DNA of 37,546 bases, taken from Alphaproteobacteria bacterium. Its GTDB lineage: Bacteria > Pseudomonadota > Alphaproteobacteria > UBA6615. Under the pieces are notes generated by a model. The model ran no database searches and had not been told where the DNA came from. It saw only the letters and a list, made by a program, of their open reading frames with translations. The first letter of the stretch is position 1; every line of letters starts with the position of its first letter. The stretch spans positions 1 to 37,546 of the forward strand of contig JAPUHN010000362.1 in NCBI GenBank assembly GCA_027297685.1, given 5' to 3'. Shown piece after piece: positions 1-10,003 of the stretch. The position numbers and the translations under genes were made by a program.

Positions 1-2
1 GC

Positions 3-722
3 GAATTTCGCGGCACCATCAATGTCGATGTGAACCGCAATGTCGGCCTTCCCACCCTGCTCGATCATTATTTCGAGTTCGTCCAGCGCGACGACTGGGA
101 ACGCGGCGATGATAATTTTCAGACCTTGGATCAACTCGAGGCCGGCGAATTTTACTATCCAATCGTCACGACCGCAGACGGCCTGTACCGCTACAACATC
201 AACGATATCGTCTGCGTAACCGGTAAGGTCGGCGCCACGCCGGCACTGGCGTTCGTGCAGAAGGGCAAGGGCGTTACCAGCATAACCGGCGAAAAAGTGA
301 CCGAAGCGCAACTGTTGGAAGCGGTCCAACGGGGGGCGGGCGAATTCGGCCTGCTGACCGGTTTCTTCGTCGCCGTGGCCGACGAAGAACGCGCCGTATA
401 TGTGCTTTATTTGGAAGCCACCGGAGATAAGCCACCGCCCGGCGACAAATTTTCCAGAGCCATCGACGCAAACCTTCGCGCCCTCAATAGCGAGTACAGC
501 GCCAAACAGGCGAGTGGGCGGCTGAATCCAATACAGGTGCGACGCCTGCGCCCGGGCTGCGGCGACGCCTACCGGCGCCACTGCGTCGCCAGCGGACAGC
601 GCGAAGCGCAGTTCAAAGTCCGCCATCTTCAATACGCGCACGAGGTATCGTTCGCCTTCGCCGACTATGTGGTGGAAGACAGGGTGGTGGAAGGCGGCGC
701 AGCGGAAGGCGGGCGGGCATGA
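3..722 (+). CDS. GH3-family (auxin-responsive GH3-like) acyl-acid-amido synthetase, C-terminal part, 5' truncated by window edge
   Basis: Frame is open from nt 3 (EFRGTINVDVNRNVG...). Motifs YYPIVTTADGLYRYNINDIVCVTG and KGKGVTSITGEKVTEAQL are typical of the GH3 C-terminal region. Confidence 0.8.
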   Translation, partial: EFRGTINVDVNRNVGLPTLLDHYFEFVQRDDWERGDDNFQTLDQLEAGEFYYPIVTTADGLYRYNINDIVCVTGKVGATPALAFVQKGKGVTSITGEKVTEAQLLEAVQRGAGEFGLLTGFFVAVADEERAVYVLYLEATGDKPPPGDKFSRAIDANLRALNSEYSAKQASGRLNPIQVRRLRPGCGDAYRRHCVASGQREAQFKVRHLQYAHEVSFAFADYVVEDRVVEGGAAEGGRA

Positions 723-1843
723 AGATCGAGCGGATCGACAGCTTCCGCTTTCCGGTGCCGTTCAAACAGATCTTCCGTCATGCTTCGGCCAGCCGCGCGG
801 TGGCGGAAAACGTGATTGTAGCGGTGCGCTCGAACGACGGCGCTCTGGGCTATGGTGAAGGCTGTCCGCGCGCCTACGTCACCGGAGAAAGTGTCGCCTC
901 GGCGACCGAATTTATTGCCAGGCACCGGCAGGCGCTGGTCCAAGAAGTGCAATCGCTCGATGATCTGCGCCGCTGGATTGGCGACCACGCGGCTGAAATC
1001 GACGCTAACCCCGCGGCGTTTTGCGCCATCGAGCTGGCCCTGCTCGATCTGCTCGGCCGCAGCGAAGGCCAACCTCTCGAGGCGTTGCTCGGATTGCCGC
1101 CGTTGCGCGGGCCGTTCCAATACTCAGCGGTTCTCGGCGACAGTGCCCGCCCGATCTATTGGCTGCAGCTGCGGCGATACTGGAACGCCGGCTTTCGCGA
1201 CTTCAAGATCAAAGTGTCGGGCGACCGCACCCGCGACCGGCGTAAAATCGCCGCCATTCGCAGCCGCGGCGACACAGAGGTGCGGGTGCGGCTGGACGCC
1301 AATAATCTTTGGCGAACGGCCGACGACTGTATCGCCGCCTTACAGGCATTATCGTTTCCTCTATTCGCGATCGAGGAACCCTTGCAGGTGGACGACCTGT
1401 CGGGGTTCGCCAAGGTCGCCCGCGCGTGCGAGACCCGTATTATCCTCGACGAGAGTTTTCGCCGTGCCAACCAGATCGACGCGCTCGCCGATCCTGAGCT
1501 ATGGATCGTCAATTTACGGGTCTCGAAGATGGGTGGTTTGATACGTTCGCTTGCGCTCGCCGAGGAACTGGCACGGCGCGGTGTTGGCATCATTGTCGGC
1601 GCTCAGGTCGGCGAAACCAGCCTGCTCACCCGCGCCGGACTGACCGTCGCCCACGCTGCGAAAGGCAATCTTCACGCCATGGAGGGCGCGTTCGGTACCC
1701 ATTTGCTGCGACGCGACCTGGCCACACCGTGCCTCATGTTCGGCGATGCCGGCGTCCTCCAGCCAGAGAATTACTTGGATCCCGCCATGCCGGGTCTCGG
1801 TCTCGACGTTAACGCCGGCGATCTGAGCCCGGATATGTCATGA
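719..1843 (+). CDS. Enolase-superfamily (mandelate racemase/muconate lactonizing type), dipeptide epimerase-like protein
   Basis: KIKVSG (KxK), VRLDANNLW, AIEEPL, ILDESF and VSKMGG carry the expected Lys/Asp/Glu/Asp/Lys positions. ATGA overlap with the GH3 stop. Confidence 0.85.
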   Translation: MKIERIDSFRFPVPFKQIFRHASASRAVAENVIVAVRSNDGALGYGEGCPRAYVTGESVASATEFIARHRQALVQEVQSLDDLRRWIGDHAAEIDANPAAFCAIELALLDLLGRSEGQPLEALLGLPPLRGPFQYSAVLGDSARPIYWLQLRRYWNAGFRDFKIKVSGDRTRDRRKIAAIRSRGDTEVRVRLDANNLWRTADDCIAALQALSFPLFAIEEPLQVDDLSGFAKVARACETRIILDESFRRANQIDALADPELWIVNLRVSKMGGLIRSLALAEELARRGVGIIVGAQVGETSLLTRAGLTVAHAAKGNLHAMEGAFGTHLLRRDLATPCLMFGDAGVLQPENYLDPAMPGLGLDVNAGDLSPDMS

Positions 1844-1874
1844 ACCGGCGAATTTATGGCTTGAGAGCAGAAAT

Positions 1875-1883
1875 TTATCCACA
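1875..1883 (+). promoter_or_regulatory. DnaA-box-like 9-mer TTATCCACA
   Basis: Exact match to the strong E. coli DnaA box, in the AT-rich leader upstream of mraZ. Confidence 0.45.
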
Positions 1884-2037
1884 ACTGTGATCGACTTTGA
1901 CCAAGTAAGAACATTACAAGAACAAACTATCGCCATATTCTAATGCGACTGTTCATTTGGTGGCGCATTGACGAATGCAAATACCACCCAGAACAATATT
2001 GGAAGGTAGCGTATTTTTTTACTTTCTATCGGAGTTT

Positions 2038-2052
2038 TTAACCATTTATTAG
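2038..2052 (+). promoter_or_regulatory. Candidate CtrA site TTAACCATTTATTAG
   Basis: 7 of 8 fixed positions of TTAA-N7-TTAA, including the TTAACCAT half-site. Confidence 0.45.
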
Positions 2053-2063
2053 TTGTTTCCTCG

Positions 2064-2093
2064 TTGACTGCCCATGAATTTCCATGGTATCCC
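2064..2093 (+). promoter_or_regulatory. Candidate promoter of the dcw operon: TTGACT-N18-TATCCC
   Basis: -35-like TTGACT at 2064-2069, weak -10-like TATCCC at 2088-2093, upstream of mraZ. Confidence 0.35.
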
Positions 2094-2105
2094 ATCTGAT
2101 CCCAT
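2071..2105 (-). promoter_or_regulatory. Candidate MraZ operator: four TGGG/TGGA repeats with 10-bp period
   Basis: + strand CCCAT 2071, TCCAT 2081, CCCAT 2091, CCCAT 2101. The complement reads TGGGAtcagaTGGGAtaccaTGGAAattcaTGGGC. Confidence 0.65.
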
Positions 2106-2216
2106 TTTGACGTCTGCATACCTACTGGGGGTCCGCGACAGTCACAACGAGGGGGAGGCGAGTGCCGGCCGGAAAATGACGGTGCGTAGCGTCGATGCGG
2201 CTGGCGGACGAAGACA

Positions 2217-2693
2217 ATGGCGTTGTTTCTGTCAGAGACGACCAACAAGGTCGATACCAAAGGTCGGGTCTCCGTCCCAGCGGCGTTTCGCGCCGCGCTG
2301 GCCGGACAGCCATTTCACGGCATCGTCGCCCTGCCGTCCTTCAAGTACGCGGCAATCCAGTGCGGCGGCATGGAGTGGATGGAACAGCTCAGCAGCGGTG
2401 TCGATGCTTACGATTTCTTTTCCGACGAGCACGATGCCCTGACCGCGACCCTGTTCGCCAAGGCTCAGCAACTCGCTTTCGACGGCGAGGGCCGCGTTGT
2501 TTTGCCTGCGGCGCTCGTCGAGCACGCCAACATCACCAATACAGCGGCTTTCGTCGGTCGAGGTCCGATCTTCGAGATCTGGCAACCCGATGCCTTCGCC
2601 ACCTATCAGGACGAAGCGGCGCGCCGCGCCGCCGAGCAAGGGTTGACCTTGCGGCCCGCCGGTCCGCCCGGCGGCAACGGGGGAGCAGGCTGA
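2217..2693 (+). CDS. mraZ: Transcriptional regulator / division protein MraZ
   Basis: [25 protein letters not shown]... with a second [16 protein letters not shown] motif (SpoVT/AbrB-like repeats); first gene of the dcw order. Confidence 0.95.
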   Translation: MALFLSETTNKVDTKGRVSVPAAFRAALAGQPFHGIVALPSFKYAAIQCGGMEWMEQLSSGVDAYDFFSDEHDALTATLFAKAQQLAFDGEGRVVLPAALVEHANITNTAAFVGRGPIFEIWQPDAFATYQDEAARRAAEQGLTLRPAGPPGGNGGAG

Positions 2694-3739
2694 TGGCGGC
2701 GGCCGTGTCACGGCGTCGCTCTAAATCGACCGGGTCAGGCGCCAAACCTGCTCCTGCCACCGGTCACACACCCGTCCTTCTCGATTCCGTCATCGCCGCG
2801 CTCGAACCGCGCACTGGCGCCGTCTACGTCGACGGCACGCTGGGCGGCGGCGGCTATACCAGCGCCCTCCTCGCGGCGGCCGATTGCATCGTTTGGGGCA
2901 TCGACAGAGACCCCGACGCGATCGCACGCAATAGCGGCCTGGCGGCGCGTTATGCCGGCCGCCTGCATTTGGTATCCGGCCGTTTTGGCGACATGCAGAC
3001 GCTTCTGACCGATCGCGGCGTTGGCGCCGTCGACGGCGTGACCCTCGATCTCGGTGTGTCATCGATGCAGATCGATGATCCGGCGCGCGGGTTCGCGTTC
3101 GCCAAGGACGGCCCCCTCGATATGCGCATGGACAAATCGGGGCAAACCGCAGCCGACCTGGTGAACACGGTAGACGAAGGTGAATTGGCCGACATCATCC
3201 ACACCTTTGGCGAGGAGCGTTTGGCCCGGCGCATAGCCCGCGCCATCGTCGCCGCGCGTACCCAAACCCCGATCGAGACCACGGCGCAGCTTGCCAAGAT
3301 CGTGCGCGCCGTCGCCGCGCCACGAAAGCGAAGCCGCACAAGCCGCGGCAGTAAGATCGATCCTGCCACCCGCACCTTTCAGGCCCTCCGAATTAAGGTC
3401 AACGACGAACTGGTCGAGCTGGAGCGTGGGCTCGGCGCTGCCGAGGCGATCCTCAAGCCCGGCGGACGGCTGGCCGTCGTCTCGTTTCACTCGCTCGAAG
3501 ACCGGCGGGTCAAAGTTTTCCTGCGCCAACGCAGCGGCAATGAGGGCCGCGGTTCGCGCCACCGGCCCGACATCGCAGCGCACCCCGCGCCTGCATGGCG
3601 GTTGCTCGGGCGCCGGGCGATCCGGCCCAGTGATACGGAAATCGCGCAGAACCCGCGAGCGCGGTCAGCACGTCTTCGGGTTGCCGAACGGACGGAGGCT
3701 GCCGGGTGGGGTCCGGTCAGCGAGGAGTCAACCGCATGA
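2693..3739 (+). CDS. rsmH: 16S rRNA (cytosine(1402)-N(4))-methyltransferase RsmH (MraW)
   Basis: [78 protein letters not shown]. The ATG overlaps the mraZ TGA; the longer ORF from 2195 is upstream read-through. Confidence 0.97.
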   Translation: MAAAVSRRRSKSTGSGAKPAPATGHTPVLLDSVIAALEPRTGAVYVDGTLGGGGYTSALLAAADCIVWGIDRDPDAIARNSGLAARYAGRLHLVSGRFGDMQTLLTDRGVGAVDGVTLDLGVSSMQIDDPARGFAFAKDGPLDMRMDKSGQTAADLVNTVDEGELADIIHTFGEERLARRIARAIVAARTQTPIETTAQLAKIVRAVAAPRKRSRTSRGSKIDPATRTFQALRIKVNDELVELERGLGAAEAILKPGGRLAVVSFHSLEDRRVKVFLRQRSGNEGRGSRHRPDIAAHPAPAWRLLGRRAIRPSDTEIAQNPRARSARLRVAERTEAAGWGPVSEESTA

Positions 3740-4296
3740 AACGGCCCGCGACCCTTATCCTGTTCTCACTCGCCGTTGTCGCAGGCGGCGTGTTGTTCGG
3801 CATCGCATTCGAAGTGTCGGCGCTTGAGGAACGATTGACCGTTCTCAACAAGCAGATCACTCAAGATCGAGACACCATCCACGTCTTGCGGGCCGAATGG
3901 AGCTATCTGAACCAACCCGAGCGTCTCGAAGACCTGAGCCGCCGCTATCTGGAATTACAACCGCTCGAGGGCAGCCAATTGTCCGAGATCGCCGCCCTTC
4001 CGGCGCGCCGCGCGCCGGATCCCGCAGCGGATCCTGTGCTGGCCGCCTTATTGGCCGATGCAGCGCCGGCCAAGCCGCTCTCAGCCGATGCGCCGATTGC
4101 AAGCGCCCTAAACGCCGCCCCTAAACAGAGACCCGCGGCGCCACACCGGCCTTCCCGTCATGTTCGACTTGCCTCTCAGCCGGTCTCGCCTGCGACGGCA
4201 ACGGGCACGGCAGCGTCCGACAAAGCGGCGCTCGACGAAGCGCTACGCGCAATATTCGGCAACACCGCAAGTAACGCCGGAGGCGCGTCGCGATGA
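3736..4296 (+). CDS. ftsL: Cell division protein FtsL with long Ala/Pro-rich C-terminal extension
   Basis: N-terminal TM segment followed by a coiled-coil-like region ([39 protein letters not shown]); between rsmH and ftsI; ATGA coupling. Confidence 0.85.
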   Translation: MKRPATLILFSLAVVAGGVLFGIAFEVSALEERLTVLNKQITQDRDTIHVLRAEWSYLNQPERLEDLSRRYLELQPLEGSQLSEIAALPARRAPDPAADPVLAALLADAAPAKPLSADAPIASALNAAPKQRPAAPHRPSRHVRLASQPVSPATATGTAASDKAALDEALRAIFGNTASNAGGASR

Positions 4297-5990
4297 CCGA
4301 ACGCATCTCTTTCGAGAGCGCCCAGAAAAAGGCGTTGGACACCGCGCGAACAAGACTGCTGGTCGGCGGCGCATTAATGGCGGCGGCATTTCTGGTCATC
4401 GGCGTACGGCTGGTCGACGTCACCTTGTTCGGCGAGAGCGGACCGTCGCGCCTGACCAGCGCGCGCAATATCGCAGTCGAAACGCAAATGGATCGGGCCG
4501 ATATTGTCGACCGCAACGGCGTCCTTCTCGCGACCAGTCTGACAACCGCCTCGCTGTACGGCAATCCCCGCAAAATTTTCGACCCGCAAGCGGCGGCACG
4601 CGCGCTGGTGAGCGTGCTGCCCGAACTCAGCGAAGCCGAAGTCGCAGGGCAGCTTTCATCGGATCGGGAATTCGTTTGGCTGAGCCGCAATCTCACGCCG
4701 CGCCAGCATTACGAAGTCAACCGCCTGGGAATACCCGGGTTCGACTTCCGCCACGAACAGCGCCGGGTCTATCCGTTGGGTCGGCTGACCGCCCATATTG
4801 TCGGGTTTTCAAGTATCGACAATGACGGGCTTGCCGGAATCGAGAAGAGCTTCGACGCTGCTCTGTCCGAACGCCGCAAACCCGTGATGTTGTCGATCGA
4901 CGTTCGCGTGCAACAGATCCTCCGCCGCGAACTGGCCGCCCAGATCGAGAAGTTCCGAGCGATCGGCGGGTCCGGTATTGTCCTCGACGTTCGCACCGGC
5001 GAGATCGTTTCGCTGGTGTCCCTTCCCGATTTCGACCCCAACGAGGTAGGCAATGTACCGGACGAAGCGCGGTTTAACCGATCCACGCTCGGCACCTACG
5101 AACTCGGTTCGGTTTTTAAAATTTTCAATCACGCCATCGCGCTTGAAACCGGCGCGGCAAACTTGGCCAGCCGTTATGACGCCCGCAAGCCGATCCGTGT
5201 CGCCCGTTTCAGGATTACCGATTTTCACCCCGAGAATCGCTGGCTGACAGTTCCCGAGATATTCACGTATTCGTCGAATATTGGCTCGGCAAAAATTGCG
5301 CTCGATATCGGCAGCGCGGCACAGCGCAAATTTCTGTCCGATCTGGGCCTGTTGCGGCGGTCGAGCGTCGAGCTGCCGGAGCGAGCACGGCCGATTTATC
5401 CGGCAACCTGGCGCGAAATAAACACCATGACCATCGCCTACGGTCACGGCATCGCCGTCAGCCCGTTGCACGCCGCCACCGCCGTCGCCGCCGTCGTCAA
5501 TGGCGGTATCCTGTATCCCGCCACCCTGATCCGGCGCAGCGAAGTGCCAGCAGACGGTAAACGGGTTATTTCAGCGCAAACGTCTGAAAATATGCGCAAA
5601 TTGTTGCGCATGGCTGTCGAAAACGGCACCGGGCGCAATGCCAACGCGCCGGGCTACCTGGTCGGCGGCAAGACCGGCACCGCCGAAAAGCAAGTCGACG
5701 GTCGCTACAAGCGAAACGCTCTAATTTCGTCGTTCATCGGGGTGTTCCCGATGAACGCGCCGCGCTACGTGGTGATGGTGCATCTCGATGAACCCAAGGG
5801 CATCAAAGAAAGCTACGGCTATGCCACGGCAGGTTGGACCGCAGCGCCTGTCGTCGGGCGGGTAATTTCTCTGATCGCGCCGTTGTTCGGCATCGCGCCC
5901 GTCGACGAAAGCGCAGCCGAAATTCGCCGTGCCTTAACCGTCAACGTCACTGCGCCACGCGCGAGGGGACGAGGGATTGCGACTAATTGA
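4293..5990 (+). CDS. ftsI: Peptidoglycan D,D-transpeptidase FtsI (PBP3)
   Basis: SVFK (SxxK), SSN (SxN) and KTGTAEK (KTG) motifs; N-terminal TM. Confidence 0.96.
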   Translation: MTERISFESAQKKALDTARTRLLVGGALMAAAFLVIGVRLVDVTLFGESGPSRLTSARNIAVETQMDRADIVDRNGVLLATSLTTASLYGNPRKIFDPQAAARALVSVLPELSEAEVAGQLSSDREFVWLSRNLTPRQHYEVNRLGIPGFDFRHEQRRVYPLGRLTAHIVGFSSIDNDGLAGIEKSFDAALSERRKPVMLSIDVRVQQILRRELAAQIEKFRAIGGSGIVLDVRTGEIVSLVSLPDFDPNEVGNVPDEARFNRSTLGTYELGSVFKIFNHAIALETGAANLASRYDARKPIRVARFRITDFHPENRWLTVPEIFTYSSNIGSAKIALDIGSAAQRKFLSDLGLLRRSSVELPERARPIYPATWREINTMTIAYGHGIAVSPLHAATAVAAVVNGGILYPATLIRRSEVPADGKRVISAQTSENMRKLLRMAVENGTGRNANAPGYLVGGKTGTAEKQVDGRYKRNALISSFIGVFPMNAPRYVVMVHLDEPKGIKESYGYATAGWTAAPVVGRVISLIAPLFGIAPVDESAAEIRRALTVNVTAPRARGRGIATN

Positions 5991-7452
5991 GCTCATGACG
6001 CCGATGACCACGCAAATCGATACGCTGCACGATGTGCAGATTACCGGGCTGACCGCCGATAGCCGGCGGGTCGAACCGGGATATCTGTTCGCCGCTTTGC
6101 CCAGCGCGACACGGGGATCGGGCACCGATGGGCGCTCGTATATCGGCGATGCGCTGGCGCGAGGTGCCGTAGCCGTCCTGGCGCCGCCAGGCACCGTGCT
6201 AGATAACGCGGCCCAACTGGTGGTCGACGATAATCCACGCCGTCAACTCGCTCTTCTGGCGGCCCGGTTCTACCAGCGTCAACCAAAGACCGTCGCCGCC
6301 GTTACCGGGACCAACGGCAAATCATCGGTTGTCGGCTTCACACGGCAAATCTGGTCGCACCTTGGCATGGCCGCCGCCAGCATCGGTACACTGGGGATCG
6401 ACGCTGACAAATTCGATGCCGGCCCAAGCCTAACGACACCGGATCCGGTGGCGTTGCACCAGACGTTGGCCGACCTTGCCGATGCCGGGATCGGCTATCT
6501 TGCCATAGAAGCGTCATCCCACGGTCTCGATCAGTATCGCCTCGATGGGGTCGAGATCGCCGCCGCCGCGTTCACCAACCTGACGCGCGACCATCTGGAT
6601 TATCACGAAACCGAGGCGCAATATTTTGCCGCCAAGCGACGCCTCTTCGAGCAGCTGTTGAGGCCAGACGGCACGGCAGTTCTGAACGCCGACAGCCCTT
6701 ATTATCAAGAAATTCGCACTATATGCCGCCAAGCCGGGCACCGGATTTCATCCTACGGTCTAAGCACCAGCGACATGCGTATCGACGACCTGTCGCCGCT
6801 GGCCGACGGGTTGCGCTTGTGCGTCACCATCGCCCACCGCGCATTTGAAACCCGCCTGCCGCTGGTCGGTGCATTCCAAGCCTACAACGCATTGGCAGCG
6901 TTGGGCCTGGTGATCGGCTGCGGGGCTCCCGTCGACGACGCGTTCGCTGTGCTGGCACTGCTCAAAGGCGTGCGCGGGCGCATGCAACTGGTCGGACGGC
7001 ACCCGAACGGGGCAATGGTCTATATCGACTACGCCCACACGCCCGATGCGCTCGAGACCGCTCTTTCGGCGATTCGTCCCCACGTAGCCGGCAAACTTGT
7101 AGTGGTGTTCGGCGCCGGCGGCGATCGCGATGCCGGCAAACGTGCCATGATGGGCAAGGTCGCGGCACGGCTCGCCAACCGGGCCATCGTTACCGATGAC
7201 AATCCGAGGCGCGAGGATCCGGCATCGATACGTCGCCAGATTCTGACCGGCTGTCCCGACGCCGCCGAATTCGACAATCGGGCCAAAGCAATCGCCGCGG
7301 CGATTGGCGATCTGGCCCCCACAGACACGTTGATTATCGCCGGCAAGGGCCACGAGACCGGACAAATCGTCGGCACCAAAGTGCTGCCGTTCGACGACGC
7401 AGAGGTGGCGCGTGATGTCATCGCCGAATTGGGTGGCGAGGCTACGCCATGA
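5977..7452 (+). CDS. murE: UDP-MurNAc-tripeptide synthetase MurE (probably meso-DAP adding)
   Basis: AVTGTNGKSS P-loop, DYAHTPDALE, and the DNPR motif associated with meso-DAP specificity. Start uncertain (TTG 5977, ATG 5995 or ATG 6004). Confidence 0.96.
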   Translation: MRLIELMTPMTTQIDTLHDVQITGLTADSRRVEPGYLFAALPSATRGSGTDGRSYIGDALARGAVAVLAPPGTVLDNAAQLVVDDNPRRQLALLAARFYQRQPKTVAAVTGTNGKSSVVGFTRQIWSHLGMAAASIGTLGIDADKFDAGPSLTTPDPVALHQTLADLADAGIGYLAIEASSHGLDQYRLDGVEIAAAAFTNLTRDHLDYHETEAQYFAAKRRLFEQLLRPDGTAVLNADSPYYQEIRTICRQAGHRISSYGLSTSDMRIDDLSPLADGLRLCVTIAHRAFETRLPLVGAFQAYNALAALGLVIGCGAPVDDAFAVLALLKGVRGRMQLVGRHPNGAMVYIDYAHTPDALETALSAIRPHVAGKLVVVFGAGGDRDAGKRAMMGKVAARLANRAIVTDDNPRREDPASIRRQILTGCPDAAEFDNRAKAIAAAIGDLAPTDTLIIAGKGHETGQIVGTKVLPFDDAEVARDVIAELGGEATP

Positions 7453-8921
7453 CCGCTCGGCCTCAAGCGTTGTGGACCGGTGACGATGTCGTCGCAGCGA
7501 CAAATGGTCGGCTCCCGTCGGGCGCGCCATCGGCAGACTGGCAAGCGGGCGGCGTGTCAATTGATAGCCGGACGTGTGCCCCCGGCGATTTGTTCGTTGC
7601 CATCGCGGGGCCCAATTTCGATGGCCACGACTTTGTCGGCGAAGCGCTGTCGGCCGGTGCCGCGGGGGCGGTTGTGCATCGGATTCCGGTGGAACTGGAG
7701 GGCTCGCCGAAGCTGGTGGCGGTCGACGATTGCGAAGCCGCCCTGACCGCACTTGGCCGGTTCGCACGCAATCGCTCCGGTGCGCAGTTCATTTGCGTCA
7801 CAGGTTCAGTCGGCAAAACCGGTACCAAGGACGGACTGGCAGCTGCGTTCGGCGCTTGCGGTGCGACTCATGCCACGGTCGGCAACCTGAATAACCATTT
7901 GGGCACGCCATTGACGTTGGCCCGGACGCCCGCGGAAGCCGTGTACGGCGTGCTCGAGCTTGGCATGAACCATGCCGGCGAGCTGACGCCGTTATCGCAG
8001 CTTGCCCGCCCCGATGTTGCCATCATTACAAATATCGAGGCAGTGCATTTAGAATTCTTCGACAGCGTCGCGGCAATCGCCGAGGCGAAATCCGAGATCT
8101 TCGCCGGGCTCAGTGACAACGGTGTTGCCGTGCTCAATCGCGACAACGCTTATTTCGCGTTTCTGGCATCGATTGCCGCCGATCAGGGCGCTAAACGGAT
8201 CATCGGCTTCGGCGCCGACCCAGAAGCCGATGCCCGCCTCGTTGCCAGTAAATTTGACGACGAAGGCAGCGATGTGACCGCCGACGTCGACGGCCATACC
8301 GTCCGTTACCGGTTAAACGCGCCCGGGCGTCACCGGGTAATCAATTCGCTGGCAGTGTTGGCGGCAGTGGCCGGCCTTGGCGCAAATCTCGATGCCGCGG
8401 CTGCGGCTTTGGGCGATGTCGCCATCGCGCGCGGACGCGGCCGTCGCCACCGGATCTCCATCGCGGCCGGCGAGTTTGTGGTGATCGACGATAGCTACAA
8501 CGCCAGTCCAGCTTCAATGCGGGCCGCCTTCGATGTGCTCGGTGGCGCCTATCCAGAAGGCACGGGCCGGCGGATGGCGGTGCTCGGCGACATGCTGGAG
8601 TTGGGCCCCGACGCCTCGAGGATTCACGCCGGACTGGCTCGAAACTTGGCGGCCAACCGCATCGATCAGGTCTTTACCACCGGCGAACTCATGGCCGCAC
8701 TCAATGAGGCGCTGCCACAGAATATGCGTGGCGACCACGCGGCAACGCCGGAACATTTGCTGCCGATCGTGGTGAGAGCGGTGCAAGCCGGCGATGTAGT
8801 GCTGGTTAAAGGATCGTTGGGCAGCCGGGTCGGCCCGATCGCCGATGCGCTGATAAATTACGCCAGCGAAAAATCCGAGACACCGGATGCAGCCGAAGGA
8901 GGCATCAGGAATGCTGTTTAA
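7449..8921 (+). CDS. murF: UDP-MurNAc-tripeptide:D-Ala-D-Ala ligase MurF
   Basis: [50 protein letters not shown]. Confidence 0.96.
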   Translation: MTARPQALWTGDDVVAATNGRLPSGAPSADWQAGGVSIDSRTCAPGDLFVAIAGPNFDGHDFVGEALSAGAAGAVVHRIPVELEGSPKLVAVDDCEAALTALGRFARNRSGAQFICVTGSVGKTGTKDGLAAAFGACGATHATVGNLNNHLGTPLTLARTPAEAVYGVLELGMNHAGELTPLSQLARPDVAIITNIEAVHLEFFDSVAAIAEAKSEIFAGLSDNGVAVLNRDNAYFAFLASIAADQGAKRIIGFGADPEADARLVASKFDDEGSDVTADVDGHTVRYRLNAPGRHRVINSLAVLAAVAGLGANLDAAAAALGDVAIARGRGRRHRISIAAGEFVVIDDSYNASPASMRAAFDVLGGAYPEGTGRRMAVLGDMLELGPDASRIHAGLARNLAANRIDQVFTTGELMAALNEALPQNMRGDHAATPEHLLPIVVRAVQAGDVVLVKGSLGSRVGPIADALINYASEKSETPDAAEGGIRNAV

Positions 8922-9996
8922 CCTGCTCGCCCCGCTGGCTGACGAATACAGTGTGTTTTTTCTGTTTCGCTCCCTCACTTTCCGCACCGGCGGCGCCGTC
9001 GTCACCGGGCTGATTGTCGCCTTTGTCTTCGGTCCCTGGATCATCAATTGGCTGAAGCAGCAACAACCGACCGGGCAACCGATCCGCAAAGACGGTCCGC
9101 CTCAGCACTTCGCCAAAGCCGGCACGCCAACCATGGGGGGATTTTTGATTCTGCTGGCGATCATCGTGTCGACGCTGTTGTGGGCCGATCTTACGAACGG
9201 CTTCGTCTGGGCGGTATTGCTCATCACGGTCGGTTTCGGCGCTATTGGTTTCATCGACGACTACCGAAAGCTAACCCACGCAGACTCGGGCGGCTTGCCA
9301 GGAAAACTGCGCCTTTTGCTCGAAATAATCGTCGCCGCGATCGCTACCGTTTGGATTATGTCGTTGATGGGCGAACCGCTGTCGACCGGACTGGCGCTGC
9401 CGTTCGTTAAAAACGTCTTGCTCGACTTGGGCTGGTTCTTCGCGCCCTTCGCCATCTTCGTCATCGTCGGTTCGTCGAATGCGGTCAACCTGACCGATGG
9501 CCTCGACGGGTTGGCAATCGTTCCGGTGATGATCGCGGCGGTCAGTTTCGGGTTGATCGCTTACCTGGTGGGCAACGCCGTATTCGCCAACTATTTGCTG
9601 ATATTCGCCGTACCGGGATCTGGCGAGTTGGCGGTTTTTTGCGGCGCTCTGATGGGCGCCGGGTTGGGATTTCTTTGGTTCAACGCTCCGCCGGCAATGG
9701 TCTTTATGGGCGATACCGGCTCATTGTCGATGGGCGGCGCGCTGGGCGGGGTCGCGCTGGTGACCAAGCACGAACTGGTGCTGGCCATTATCGGCGGCTT
9801 GTTCGTTCTGGAAACCGTCTCGGTCATCGTCCAGGTCGTTTCGTTCAAGCTGACCGGAAAACGCGTGTTTCGCATGGCGCCGTTGCACCACCATTTCGAA
9901 CAAAAAGGCTGGGCTGAACCGACGATCGTGATCCGTTTCTGGATCATCGCAACGATCTTGGCGCTCGCCGGCCTGGCAACTTTGAAGCTGCGGTGA
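8911..9996 (+). CDS. mraY: Phospho-MurNAc-pentapeptide transferase MraY
   Basis: [65 protein letters not shown] 8911 fits better than the ORF start at 8887. Confidence 0.97.
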   Translation: MLFNLLAPLADEYSVFFLFRSLTFRTGGAVVTGLIVAFVFGPWIINWLKQQQPTGQPIRKDGPPQHFAKAGTPTMGGFLILLAIIVSTLLWADLTNGFVWAVLLITVGFGAIGFIDDYRKLTHADSGGLPGKLRLLLEIIVAAIATVWIMSLMGEPLSTGLALPFVKNVLLDLGWFFAPFAIFVIVGSSNAVNLTDGLDGLAIVPVMIAAVSFGLIAYLVGNAVFANYLLIFAVPGSGELAVFCGALMGAGLGFLWFNAPPAMVFMGDTGSLSMGGALGGVALVTKHELVLAIIGGLFVLETVSVIVQVVSFKLTGKRVFRMAPLHHHFEQKGWAEPTIVIRFWIIATILALAGLATLKLR

Positions 9997-10003
9997 GGCC
10001 GGA

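Noticed and set aside
852-1541. 229-aa + strand ORF inside the enolase-superfamily gene
   Set aside because: Alternate frame of a clear coding gene; Arg/Ser/Pro-biased composition.
1844-2216. Replication origin in the AT-rich leader
   Set aside because: Only one DnaA box was seen and no 13-mer array or usual origin neighbours; it fits a regulatory leader better.
2195-2692. 166-residue N-terminal extension of the RsmH ORF
   Set aside because: Runs out of frame through all of mraZ; the ATG at 2693 overlapping the mraZ stop gives a normal RsmH N-terminus.
6760-7767. 335-aa - strand ORF opposite murE/murF
   Set aside because: Antisense to two well-supported coding genes; low-complexity Arg/Pro-rich, typical of spurious ORFs in GC-rich DNA.
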